A stretch of 64,000 bases of DNA from positions 248,001 through 312,000 of the forward strand of contig JAXLRU010000004.1 in the NCBI GenBank assembly GCA_046330935.1. Direction: 5' to 3'. Below are positions 35,695-43,891 of the stretch, piece after piece. The notes beneath the pieces are model-generated. The model saw only the letters and a program-made list of their open reading frames with translations. It did not search any database and was not told the origin of the DNA. The stretch comes from JAXLRU01 sp046330935. GTDB lineage: Bacteria > Actinomycetota > Actinomycetes > Actinomycetales > Kineosporiaceae. Within the stretch, counting starts at the first letter, position 1, and every line of letters begins with the position of its first letter. The translations under genes were made by a program, and so were the position numbers.

Positions 35695-36689
35695 CGGGGG
35701 GTCTCCTCACGGCGGGCGAGCAAGACGGCGAGGTAGCAGCCGCCGACCGCGGCGGTGACGACGCCGACGGGCAGGACGACGTCGGGGATCAGGCGCTGGG
35801 CGAGCAGGTCGGAGGCGACGACGAGGGCGGCACCGAACGCGGCGGCCGTGGCGACGGACGGCGCCCGCAGCCCCGCGAGGCGCGCCGCGACCTGGGGGGC
35901 GAGCAGCGCGACGAACACCAGTGGGCCGGTGACGCTCGTGGCGGCGGCGACGAGCAGGACGGCCAGCCCGAGCAGCGCGGCGCGGGTGGCGGGGGCGGGC
36001 AGGCCGAGCCCCGCGGCGAGCTCGTCGCCGAGGTCGAGGAGGGCCAGGCGACGCCCGGCGAGCAGCGCCAGGGGCAGCAGGACGGCGACCGCGACGGCGA
36101 GCGGCACGATCCGCGACACGTCGGCGGCGGCGACGCTGCCGATCAGCCAGCGCTGGGCGGCGACGGCGTCCTCGCTGCGGGCGCGGGTGAGCAGGTACCC
36201 GACGCCCGCCTGGGCCAGGGCCGCGACGCCGATGCCCGCGAGGACGACATTGCCCGCGGCGAGCCCGCCGCGGGCGCCGACGAGCCAGACGGCCGCGGCG
36301 GCGAGCAGGCAGCCGACCAGCGCCCCGAGGGCGATCGTGGTGGGGGTGCCGCCCACGAGGACGACGACCGCCGCCGCCCCCAGGCCCGCCCCGCCCGACA
36401 GGCCGAGCATGTCGGGGCTGCCGAGCGGGTTGCGGGTGATCCGCTGGGTGAGCGCCCCGGCGGCCCCGAGCGCGGCCCCGGCGAGCAGCGCGGTGGCGAT
36501 GCGGGGCAGGCGCAGGTCGAGGACGACGAACGCGGTGCCGGCGTCGGCGCGGCCGGTGAGCGCGGAGAGGACGTCGGCGGGCGGCACCGGGACGTCGCCC
36601 GTGGCGAGGGCGTAGGTGGCGACGGAGAGGGCGCAGGCGAGGAGTGCGGCGGTGACCGCACTGGCGCGGGCGGCCCGGGCGCGCGTCAC
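35691..36689 (-). CDS. fepG: Ferric-siderophore ABC transporter permease (FecCD family)
   Basis: 332 aa, about nine or ten membrane helices. FecCD-family signatures are LRLPRIATALLAGAALGAAG, ITRNPLGSPDMLGLSGGAGL and PLVFVALLAPQVAARLAG. GTG 36689 overlaps the upstream permease stop (GTGA), and its own stop overlaps the ATPase start, so the three genes form one coupled unit. Pairs with the other permease as a heterodimer. Confidence 0.92.
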   Translation of the reverse strand: MTRARAARASAVTAALLACALSVATYALATGDVPVPPADVLSALTGRADAGTAFVVLDLRLPRIATALLAGAALGAAGALTQRITRNPLGSPDMLGLSGGAGLGAAAVVVLVGGTPTTIALGALVGCLLAAAAVWLVGARGGLAAGNVVLAGIGVAALAQAGVGYLLTRARSEDAVAAQRWLIGSVAAADVSRIVPLAVAVAVLLPLALLAGRRLALLDLGDELAAGLGLPAPATRAALLGLAVLLVAAATSVTGPLVFVALLAPQVAARLAGLRAPSVATAAAFGAALVVASDLLAQRLIPDVVLPVGVVTAAVGGCYLAVLLARREETPR

Positions 36690-37696
36690 CGGACGGCCAC
36701 GCGGCGTCGGGCCACGAGCGCGAGGAACACGGGCGCGCCGACGGCGGCGGTGACGACGCCGACCTGCAGCTCCCCCGGAGGGCTGGCGACGCGGCCGATG
36801 ACGTCGGTGACCAGCAGCACGGCGGGCCCGGCGAGCAGGCAGCCGAGCAGCTCGCGTCGGCGGTCGGCCCCGGCGAGCGCCCGAACCGCGTGGGGGACGG
36901 CGAGGCCGAGGACGCTGAGCGGCCCGGCGAGGCTGGTGGCCCCCGCGCACAGCAGGGCGACGGCGAGCAGGGCCGCGAGGCGGACGGCGACGACGGGGAC
37001 GCCCAGGCCGCGCGCACCGGCGTCCCCGAGGGCCATGGCGTTCAGCGCGGGCCCGAGGGCGAGGGCCAGGACGAGCCCGACGAGCAGGAACGGCAGGACC
37101 TGCCCGAGGTCGCCGAGGCCGCGCTCGGCGAGCGACCCGACGTTCCAGAACCGGAACCGGTCGAGCACCTGGGGCCGGGCCGTGGCGATGGCGCTGACGG
37201 CGGCGCTGCCCGCGGCGGTGACGGCGACCCCGGCGAGCACCTGCCGCTGCACCGACCCGGCACGACCGCCCAGCGCCATGACGACGGCGGTGGCGGCGAG
37301 GGCCCCGGCGAGGGCGAACCAGACCTGGCCCGACGCCGTCGTGACCCCCGCCGCGGCGAGGGCGGTGACCACGCCGAGGGCGGCACCGCTGGTGACCCCG
37401 AGCAGCCCCGGGTCGGCCAGCGGGTTGCCGGTGACGGCCTGCAGCAGCGACCCGGACACGGCGAGCCCGGCCCCGACGGCCAGGGCGAGGGCGGTCCGGG
37501 GGACGCGCAGGTCGCGCACGAGCCCCGCCTCGACCGAGCCGTCGTCGTGCCACAGCGCCCGCCACACGGCGTCCGGCGGCACGGGCCTGGCCCCCACGGC
37601 GACGCTCAGGGCGACCGCGAGGACGAGCGCCGCCACGAGGACGGCGGTCAGCGGCACCGCGGGCCGCTTGCTCGGTGGGGGACGCAGCACGGTCAC
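36686..37696 (-). CDS. fepD: Ferric-siderophore ABC transporter permease (FecCD family)
   Basis: 336 aa. Signatures RDLRVPRTALALAVGAGLAV, QAVTGNPLADPGLLGVTSGA and LSVLGLAVPHAVRALAGADR mark the FecCD permease family. First gene of the minus-strand uptake operon. GTG 37696 opens the frame, but GTG 37690 has GAGAGG at a better spacing and may be the real start. An iron box lies about 35-40 bp upstream. Confidence 0.92.
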   Translation of the reverse strand: MTVLRPPPSKRPAVPLTAVLVAALVLAVALSVAVGARPVPPDAVWRALWHDDGSVEAGLVRDLRVPRTALALAVGAGLAVSGSLLQAVTGNPLADPGLLGVTSGAALGVVTALAAAGVTTASGQVWFALAGALAATAVVMALGGRAGSVQRQVLAGVAVTAAGSAAVSAIATARPQVLDRFRFWNVGSLAERGLGDLGQVLPFLLVGLVLALALGPALNAMALGDAGARGLGVPVVAVRLAALLAVALLCAGATSLAGPLSVLGLAVPHAVRALAGADRRRELLGCLLAGPAVLLVTDVIGRVASPPGELQVGVVTAAVGAPVFLALVARRRVAVR

Positions 37697-37730
37697 CTCT
37701 CGTTCTTAGGTCCGCCTTAGTTAGGAGGTC

Positions 37731-37749
37731 CTTACTTAGGCTAACCTAA
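37731..37749. promoter_or_regulatory. DtxR/IdeR-type iron box (15 of 19 consensus positions)
   Basis: CTTACTTAGGCTAACCTAA against the consensus TTAGGTTAGGCTAACCTAA. It is in the divergent gap between the permease operon (starts 37690-37696) and the binding-protein gene (37799). A weaker TTAG-rich overlapping repeat occupies 37706-37735. Predicts iron-dependent repression of both directions. Confidence 0.75.
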
Positions 37750-37798
37750 CCGCGTTCCCGTCCCCACGCCGTCCCGACGGCCCGTACCCGGAGGTCCC

Positions 37799-38962
37799 GT
37801 GCCTGCCCCGTCCCCCCTCGCCGTCCCCGGCCGATCCGTCGGCGCCCGGAGCCCGCGTCGCCGCGGCGTCCGGCGTGCCCTCGCCGTCGCCGTCGCGTCC
37901 GGCCTGACCGCCACGATCGCCGCCTGCGGGGGCAGCGCGCCGTCCTCCACCTCCCCGGCCGAGACGGTCTCGGGCTCCCCCAGCGGCACTCCCGCCGCGT
38001 ACCCGGTCTCGATCGCCCACCGCTACGGGCGCACGAGCATCGAGAAGGAGCCGCAGCGCATCGTCACCGTCGGCCTGATGGAGCAGGACGCCGTCCTCGC
38101 CCTCGGCAAGGTGCCCGTCGCCACCACCGAGTGGTTCGGCGAGCAGCCCGGCGCGATCTTCCCGTGGGCGAAGGACGAGCTGGCCGGGCGACCGCTGCCG
38201 CAGGTGCTGAAGACCACCGACGGCATCCAGTTCGAGAAGATCGCCGCGCTCAAGCCCGACCTCATCCTCGGCATGTACTCCGCGCTGACGAAGGAGGACT
38301 ACGAGAAGCTGTCGAAGATCGCCCCCACGATCGCGCAGCCCGAGGGCCAGAAGGACTGGACGGCGAGCTGGCAGGAGATCACCCGCACCACCGCGATCGC
38401 CCTCGGCCAGCAGGAGAAGGCCGAGAGCCTCATCTCCTTCAACGAGGGCATCTTCGCCAACGCCCGCCGCGACCACCCCGACTGGCAGGGCGCGCCCGCC
38501 GTCATGGCCGGCCTCTACCAGGGCGTCTTCGCCTACGGGTCTCAGGACGCCCGCGGCCGCCTGCTCGGGCGCCTCGGCTTCACCGTGCCGAAGGAGATCG
38601 ACGAGATCTCGGGCACCGGTTTCGGCGGCGTGATCAGCAACGAGAAGCTCGACCTGCTCGACGGTTCCGCCATGATCTGGCTGATGACCGACTACGCCCC
38701 CGAGCGCAAGACCATCGACGCCAACCCGGTCTACCCCACGCTCAAGGTGTCCAAGGAGGGGCGCGACATCTTCGTCGCCTCGTCCAAGGACGGCGCCTAC
38801 TACGCCGCAACCTCGTTCATCACCGTCCTGAGCATCCCCCACCTGCTGGAGACGCTGATCCCGCAGCTCGAGGCCGCCACCGACGGCGACCCGACGACCG
38901 TCCGGCCCGGCGTCGGGTCGAAGGCCGCCGAGAGCGTCCAGCTGTCCGGGTTGACGAGCTGA
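37799..38962 (+). CDS. Iron-siderophore-binding lipoprotein (FecB-like)
   Basis: 387 aa. The signal peptide has a lipobox (ATIAACGG), then a Ser/Thr linker. Two Rossmann-like lobes follow, with QRIVTVGLMEQDAVLALG, IAALKPDLILGMYS and GFTVPKEIDEISG. It captures ferric siderophore outside the cell and delivers it to the FecCD permeases encoded divergently. GTG 37799 has GAGG upstream. Its stop overlaps the presumed start of the 2Fe-2S protein, suggesting co-translation. Confidence 0.93.
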   Translation: MPAPSPLAVPGRSVGARSPRRRGVRRALAVAVASGLTATIAACGGSAPSSTSPAETVSGSPSGTPAAYPVSIAHRYGRTSIEKEPQRIVTVGLMEQDAVLALGKVPVATTEWFGEQPGAIFPWAKDELAGRPLPQVLKTTDGIQFEKIAALKPDLILGMYSALTKEDYEKLSKIAPTIAQPEGQKDWTASWQEITRTTAIALGQQEKAESLISFNEGIFANARRDHPDWQGAPAVMAGLYQGVFAYGSQDARGRLLGRLGFTVPKEIDEISGTGFGGVISNEKLDLLDGSAMIWLMTDYAPERKTIDANPVYPTLKVSKEGRDIFVASSKDGAYYAATSFITVLSIPHLLETLIPQLEAATDGDPTTVRPGVGSKAAESVQLSGLTS

Positions 38963-39786
38963 GCACGCTCCTCGCCCCGCTGCCCCCGCCGCCTGCCTGG
39001 CTGCGGGGGCAGCGCGCTGCCTGCGGGCCGGACGCCGACGGGCACGCCTGGGTCGGTTCTCCTGACCTGCCCGACGCGCTCGCCTCGGTGTGGGGCTCGC
39101 TCGTCGACGGCGGCGCGCCGCCGGCGGCCGCCGCCCGCTACCTCGCGGCCTGGACGATCGGGCGCCTCGGCGGGGTCGCCGCCGTGACCCTCGCCGTGGC
39201 GGGGGCGGCGCTGCTGCCGTCCCACGTGCGTTTCCGGCGGCACCCCGGCGGCTGGTTCGACGGCGTGGACGTCGACGCCGCGGCGCTCGCCGTCCCTGCC
39301 GGGCACGCGTGGGTGGGCCTGCCCGGCGTCGACGTCGTCGCGGACGCCGCGCTGCTGCCCGTCCGCGCTCGCGAGGCGCTCGTGGCCGCCGCCGCGCCCG
39401 TCGTCGCCGCCTGCGCGTCGCTCACCCGCGGATCGGTGCGGGCGTTGTGGTCGGAGGTCGCCGACGGGGCAGCGCAGGGGTTGGTGACGTTCGCGTCGTC
39501 GCCGGGGGCGCTCGAGGCGGGGTTCGGGCCGGACGACGCCGGGGTCGCGCTCGCCGACGCCACGCTGACCTCGCTGCTCGGCTCCCGTGACGACCCCCGG
39601 CGCGGCCCGTGGCCCTCGCGACCCCGGGTCCTGCTCGGTGCCCCCGGGGTCCTCGTCGTCAGGCGCGGCGGGTGCTGCCTGGCGTGGACCGCCGGCGAGC
39701 GCGACGTCGCCTCCGCGTGCAGCACCTGCGTGTTGCGGACCGACGCCGACAGCGTCGCGCTGCAGCTCGCGGCGCGGGTGCCGTGA
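38959..39786 (+). CDS. FhuF-like (2Fe-2S) ferric-siderophore reductase
   Basis: About 275 aa. The C-terminus carries GGCCLAWTAGERD followed by ACSTC, i.e. CC-x13-C-x2-C, resembling the 2Fe-2S ligand set of FhuF-type proteins that reduce ferric siderophores in the cytoplasm. The rest is Ala/Val-rich without membrane helices. No ATG, GTG or TTG exists at a suitable place. The only position giving a normal start is CTG 38959, overlapping the previous stop (CTGA). The start is therefore tentative, and a downstream GTG in ASVWGSLV would remove part of the N-terminus. Confidence 0.75.
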   Translation: MSTLLAPLPPPPAWLRGQRAACGPDADGHAWVGSPDLPDALASVWGSLVDGGAPPAAAARYLAAWTIGRLGGVAAVTLAVAGAALLPSHVRFRRHPGGWFDGVDVDAAALAVPAGHAWVGLPGVDVVADAALLPVRAREALVAAAAPVVAACASLTRGSVRALWSEVADGAAQGLVTFASSPGALEAGFGPDDAGVALADATLTSLLGSRDDPRRGPWPSRPRVLLGAPGVLVVRRGGCCLAWTAGERDVASACSTCVLRTDADSVALQLAARVP

Positions 39787-39888
39787 GCCAGCGGCCACGG
39801 GCGGTCCACATCACGCCCGTGGCGGCTCAACACCCGGGCAACCCTGTCGATGTGATCCCTACACGGGTGATCTCCAGGGGGTACGAGC

Positions 39889-41190
39889 ATGAGTGTCTTC
39901 ACGAATATGCGCAGCGCACTCGCCTGCAGCACGCAGACCTTGCATCGCCTGGAGCACCTTGGGCGCGGTAATGCTTCATCGTCGGCGGCCGCTGCGTTCA
40001 AAGGGCCGACCCTCCGTGAAGTCGCCGTCACCGACCTCCTGATGGGGCGCCTGGCCGGGGAAACGTATGAGGTGACCTCGGATTGCCCCGAGTGTGCGCG
40101 GCCAGGAGCCTGCGCCCATTGGGATACCAATCCTGTCACACCGACTCCGTTCCAGGTGCGCCAGCTGACACAGCGCGAGGAAGGCGGCGCACCGAGAAAG
40201 GGAATTGAAGGCGCGAACGCAGACTTCATCCTGCAATGGACGGACGTTACGAACAGCAGAGCCATTCGCGTGATGATCCAAGCCAAAGTGCGAAGCGCAG
40301 CACAACATCTTGTTCGCGCCCGCGATCGCAATCAGCTTCAGGGACTCATCGGAGCCTCGGGGAGCGAAGGGGCGGCACCCTACTACGCCGTCTACATGAA
40401 CCGAGGCACGCCCCACGTCGCCAGCTTGACCTTGTGCCCGCGGAGGCTCGGCGCGGCGGACACCTCCATCTGCCTCGTTCCTATCACCGAGGCGCCGGAC
40501 TTCAGTGGGCCCTCCGCTTTGGAACGTCCCACAGACACGATCGTGCAGGAGTCGGGGCGCCCGATCACCTGCCTCTTGGACTGCACCTGCTCCGGCCCGG
40601 CCAGACGTCGACCCGCTCGACCCGCTCGCCCTATCGATTCCTTCCGAGCCGACTACGAAGCAGCGCTGCGCTTTGTCCAACGCGACCACCCTGGGTACCA
40701 GCCCGTCCCCGTCGGGGATGCCCCGTCGTCTCGCGTGATCGAGGTGAGCAATCGACAGACGGCCCTGCCGCGGCACCAGCCGAGGCACGGCGAGGCCGAC
40801 GCGGCCGTCGTCCGGCTCGGTCCCCGAAGAACGGACGGCCTCGGCGACCGAGAATGGTACGGTTTCGATAGATCGATGACACCGGGCCAGGTGGCCGACG
40901 CGACACGGATGTATTGGCGCATGGCCCCGCACCGGGCGCAAAGGCTGGAGTTCCTCGTGGCCTCGAACAGAGGGCGCGCCGTTGCGGCGTACAGGATTAT
41001 GAACGTCACGGTGAGCGGGCGACCCAAAGCGGCCGGTCGCATCATCTTCGAGGTGCGGGAGGCCGAGAACTCCGAAAAGCAACGCCTGTTCCCAGCCGCA
41101 GAGGCGCGACTACGGGAATGCGCCGGCAGCTCATCACCCTTCTTCTACTTCTCCAGTTCGGTCGGCGCCTATTCTTCGATCAACGAGTGA
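39889..41190 (+). CDS. Putative PD-(D/E)XK nuclease-like protein of foreign composition (DUF6615-like)
   Basis: 433 aa, ATG 39889. The N-terminal domain (about residues 40-200) resembles DUF6615: REVAVTDLLMGRL, TQREEGG, then NADFILQW and IRVMIQAKVRSA. The D112 / Q131-x-K133 arrangement fits a variant PD-(D/E)XK nuclease core, with Q for E. A CPECARPGACAHW cluster may bind zinc. A Pro/Arg-rich linker leads to a second unknown domain (about 320-420; MYWRMAPHRAQRLEFLVASN, AGRIIFEVRE). Base composition is visibly less GC-rich than either neighbour and third positions are less biased. It splits the iron locus and overlaps the convergent acylase gene by 11 bp. Fold and function are inference. Confidence 0.65.
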   Translation: MSVFTNMRSALACSTQTLHRLEHLGRGNASSSAAAAFKGPTLREVAVTDLLMGRLAGETYEVTSDCPECARPGACAHWDTNPVTPTPFQVRQLTQREEGGAPRKGIEGANADFILQWTDVTNSRAIRVMIQAKVRSAAQHLVRARDRNQLQGLIGASGSEGAAPYYAVYMNRGTPHVASLTLCPRRLGAADTSICLVPITEAPDFSGPSALERPTDTIVQESGRPITCLLDCTCSGPARRRPARPARPIDSFRADYEAALRFVQRDHPGYQPVPVGDAPSSRVIEVSNRQTALPRHQPRHGEADAAVVRLGPRRTDGLGDREWYGFDRSMTPGQVADATRMYWRMAPHRAQRLEFLVASNRGRAVAAYRIMNVTVSGRPKAAGRIIFEVREAENSEKQRLFPAAEARLRECAGSSSPFFYFSSSVGAYSSINE

Positions 41191-43891
41191 CCAGGTACGC
41201 CATCCGGGCCCGCTTGTGAGGCAGCGCGACCTCCTCGCCGAGGCTGAAGCCGATGCGCTCCAGCAGCGCGAGGGCGCGGTGATTGGCGGCGTCGGGTTCG
41301 GCGACGATGCGACGGCATCCGGGGCGGCCGACCACGTACTCCTTCACCACGGCGCAGATCGTGCGGGTCAGCCCGAGCCGCCGCCGGGGCGGACGGGCGT
41401 CGACCGGCGCGAGGAACAGGTGGATCCCCACGTCTCCCTCGCGCGCGTCGTAGACCTCGCTGATCGGGTCGGCGAGCGCGGTGTAGGTCTGCAGCAGCCC
41501 CGCGGGGAGGCCGCCCACCTCGATCAGCAGCGCGTCGTGGGTGTCGAGGGCGTCGACCTCGGCGTACAGCTCCACCACGTCGTCGACGGACAGCTCGGTC
41601 ATCCCCCAGAACCGGGCCCGTTCCGCGGTCACCCATCCGTGCAGGAGCGCCGCGTCCTCGACCGGTCGCAGCGGCCGCAGCACCACCGGGCCGAGCGCCC
41701 CGCCGTCCGCGACGTGCACCGGCTCCCGCGGCAGGGCGAACTCCGGGGCGACGACGCTGCACCGGTCCACCTTCTCCGCCACGTCGAGCGTGTCCCGGTC
41801 CGCGGCCACGGGCACGAGACCGCCCGCCACCCACGCCGCCGTCTGGTCCCGCGCGTGCGGTGCCGGCCACGCGCCGTCCGCGCCCAGCGGCACCACCCAC
41901 CGGCTGTCACCGAACTCCCCCGGCACGCCCGTGACGTCCCACACCACCCGCGCCACCGGGCCCCGCGCGCACCGGTCCGTGCGGCCCGGCACCGACGACG
42001 TCGCGAGCACGCACTCGCCGTCCCCGCCCACCGCCACGTCGGGCAGCCCGTAGCGCGCCGCCGCCGCGCCGAGCACGTGCAGGGGCGCGAGGCGGTGCGT
42101 GGCGCCCCAGGGGCGGGCGGGTTCGTGGACGGCGTCCAGCAGCGCCGCGCGCGCCGCCGCCCCCGCGTCGACCCCGATCCGCGCGCCCGGCTCGCCCAGC
42201 AGGGACTCCAGCGCGTCGCCGATCCGGGCGAGCGGGTCGAGCCAGGGCGCGAAGAGGGAGGGGAACGGGCCGGTCGCGGCGCTCGCGGTCATCAGGGGGC
42301 GCAGCGCACGGTCCTCCGCCAGCCGGCGCACGACCGCGCCCCGCCACGCCGCGAACTCCCCCGCCGCCACCGACCCGGCGTCCATGCGGCCGTCGAACGC
42401 GAGCAGCCGCTCCCGCAGCGCCGCGGCCTCGGTGGGCAGGGTGGCCGCGTCGAGCCGGCGCAGGGCGGCGACCGGCACGGGCGCCGAGCCGAGCACGGTG
42501 TCCACCTGGGCGGCGGCCAGGTCGCCCACGGAGAGCCGGCCCTCGCCGAGCACCGCCCGCAGCCGCCGCGCGCGGTGCGGGGGCGCGAAGCTGTCGCCCC
42601 ACTCGGCGGTGTCGCCGGGGCGGCGGTCGTTCGCGCAGACGGCCAGCCCGTCGACGTCCGACGCCGCGAGGAGCCCCCGCACGGGCCCGTCGACCACGCG
42701 CCCGGCCACCAGCCGCCGCACGAGCCCTGGGCTGGGGTGGGTGCGCTCCGAGGGGTTATTCCCCTCGCAACGCACCCGGCTCGGCGCTGACGAAGCGACG
42801 AGCACCGAGTTCACCGGCGTCACCCACCCGGCCAGCGCCGCCTCGACGTCGCCCGCCGACCGTGAACGCAGCAGGGGCAGCAGGCACGAGAACCCCAGAT
42901 CCCCCCGCTCGGGCGTCGCCAGCACCACCGCCGGGGCGCAACCGCTCACCGTCGAAGGCACCGCCCCGACGACGACCGGGCCCCACGGCGTCCGCGTCAC
43001 GTCCACCGGTACCGGCGCACCGCCGCGCACCTCGACCACCTCGCGGCGCACGCCGACCGGCGCCACCACGCCGTCGGGCCCGCCGGCGTCGACCGCGGAC
43101 GCCGTCCGCCGCAGCTCCACCGGCACCAGCCGCTCGGAGCGCGCCATCGCGTTCGTCACCACCCACGCCGCCGCGCCCGTGTGCCCGACGTGCTGCACCC
43201 CCGGCACCCCGGGGAAGGCGAGCCCGACCACGTCGAACTCCGGGCATGCCAGCCCGACCTGCTGGTAGACGCCCGGCGCCTCGATCAGCCGGTGCGGGTC
43301 GGCGGCCAGCAGGGGCCGCCCGGTGGCCGACCGTGAGGGTGCGACGGCGACGGCGTTCGACCCGGACGCCGCCGGCGCGGCCCCCTCGTACGAGAAGGCG
43401 GCCAGGACGTCGTCAGGGTCCCCGCCGAGGGCCGCCACCAGGTGCGCCCGCCACAGCTCGTGCCCGAACGGGCCGAACAGCGCGTGCTGGACGGCTAACA
43501 CGCCCAGCGGCGTCCACGGCAGCCACCGCCCGGGCGCACACCGGGCGTCGGCGAACTCCGGCGCCCGGGCCGCGCCCTCGGCCAGCCCGTCGTTGACGCC
43601 GGTCACAAAGGCCCGCACCCACCGGCGCGTCGGGGGGTCGAGGGCCCAGAAGGCCGAGCGGGCCAGCGCGTCCAGGCCGATCCGGCGGGCGAAGGCGTCC
43701 CACTCCCATGCCGCGGGGTCGACGTGCCCGAGCCGCGCCGCGAGGCCCCCCACCGAGCGCCACCGCTCCACCTCGAGCTGCCACGCCCGGTCCAGCGCGA
43801 CGGCCCTGCCCTGCACGAACGCCAGCTCGTCGGCCGAGTCGCCCCACAGGTAGGGGATGCCCTGCGCGTCCCGGCGGATCGTCCCGGTCAC
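41180..43891 (-). CDS. Penicillin acylase-GNAT acetyltransferase fusion of the siderophore operon
   Basis: 903 aa. Residues 1 to about 690 are a penicillin-acylase (Ntn-hydrolase) precursor. It begins directly with IRRDAQGIPYLWGDSADELA, and has the nucleophile Ser178 in GSNAVAVAPSRSATGRPLLA plus ADPH. Residues about 705-903 are a GNAT of the AlcB/IucB type (LLHGWVTAERARFWGM, GDVGIHLFLAP, VAEPDAANHRALALLERIGF). There is no signal peptide, unlike classical acylases, so it should act in the cytoplasm. Such amidases (DesG) have been reported in some desferrioxamine loci. GTG 43891 overlaps the upstream stop (GTGA). Confidence 0.85.
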   Translation of the reverse strand: MTGTIRRDAQGIPYLWGDSADELAFVQGRAVALDRAWQLEVERWRSVGGLAARLGHVDPAAWEWDAFARRIGLDALARSAFWALDPPTRRWVRAFVTGVNDGLAEGAARAPEFADARCAPGRWLPWTPLGVLAVQHALFGPFGHELWRAHLVAALGGDPDDVLAAFSYEGAAPAASGSNAVAVAPSRSATGRPLLAADPHRLIEAPGVYQQVGLACPEFDVVGLAFPGVPGVQHVGHTGAAAWVVTNAMARSERLVPVELRRTASAVDAGGPDGVVAPVGVRREVVEVRGGAPVPVDVTRTPWGPVVVGAVPSTVSGCAPAVVLATPERGDLGFSCLLPLLRSRSAGDVEAALAGWVTPVNSVLVASSAPSRVRCEGNNPSERTHPSPGLVRRLVAGRVVDGPVRGLLAASDVDGLAVCANDRRPGDTAEWGDSFAPPHRARRLRAVLGEGRLSVGDLAAAQVDTVLGSAPVPVAALRRLDAATLPTEAAALRERLLAFDGRMDAGSVAAGEFAAWRGAVVRRLAEDRALRPLMTASAATGPFPSLFAPWLDPLARIGDALESLLGEPGARIGVDAGAAARAALLDAVHEPARPWGATHRLAPLHVLGAAAARYGLPDVAVGGDGECVLATSSVPGRTDRCARGPVARVVWDVTGVPGEFGDSRWVVPLGADGAWPAPHARDQTAAWVAGGLVPVAADRDTLDVAEKVDRCSVVAPEFALPREPVHVADGGALGPVVLRPLRPVEDAALLHGWVTAERARFWGMTELSVDDVVELYAEVDALDTHDALLIEVGGLPAGLLQTYTALADPISEVYDAREGDVGIHLFLAPVDARPPRRRLGLTRTICAVVKEYVVGRPGCRRIVAEPDAANHRALALLERIGFSLGEEVALPHKRARMAYLVTR

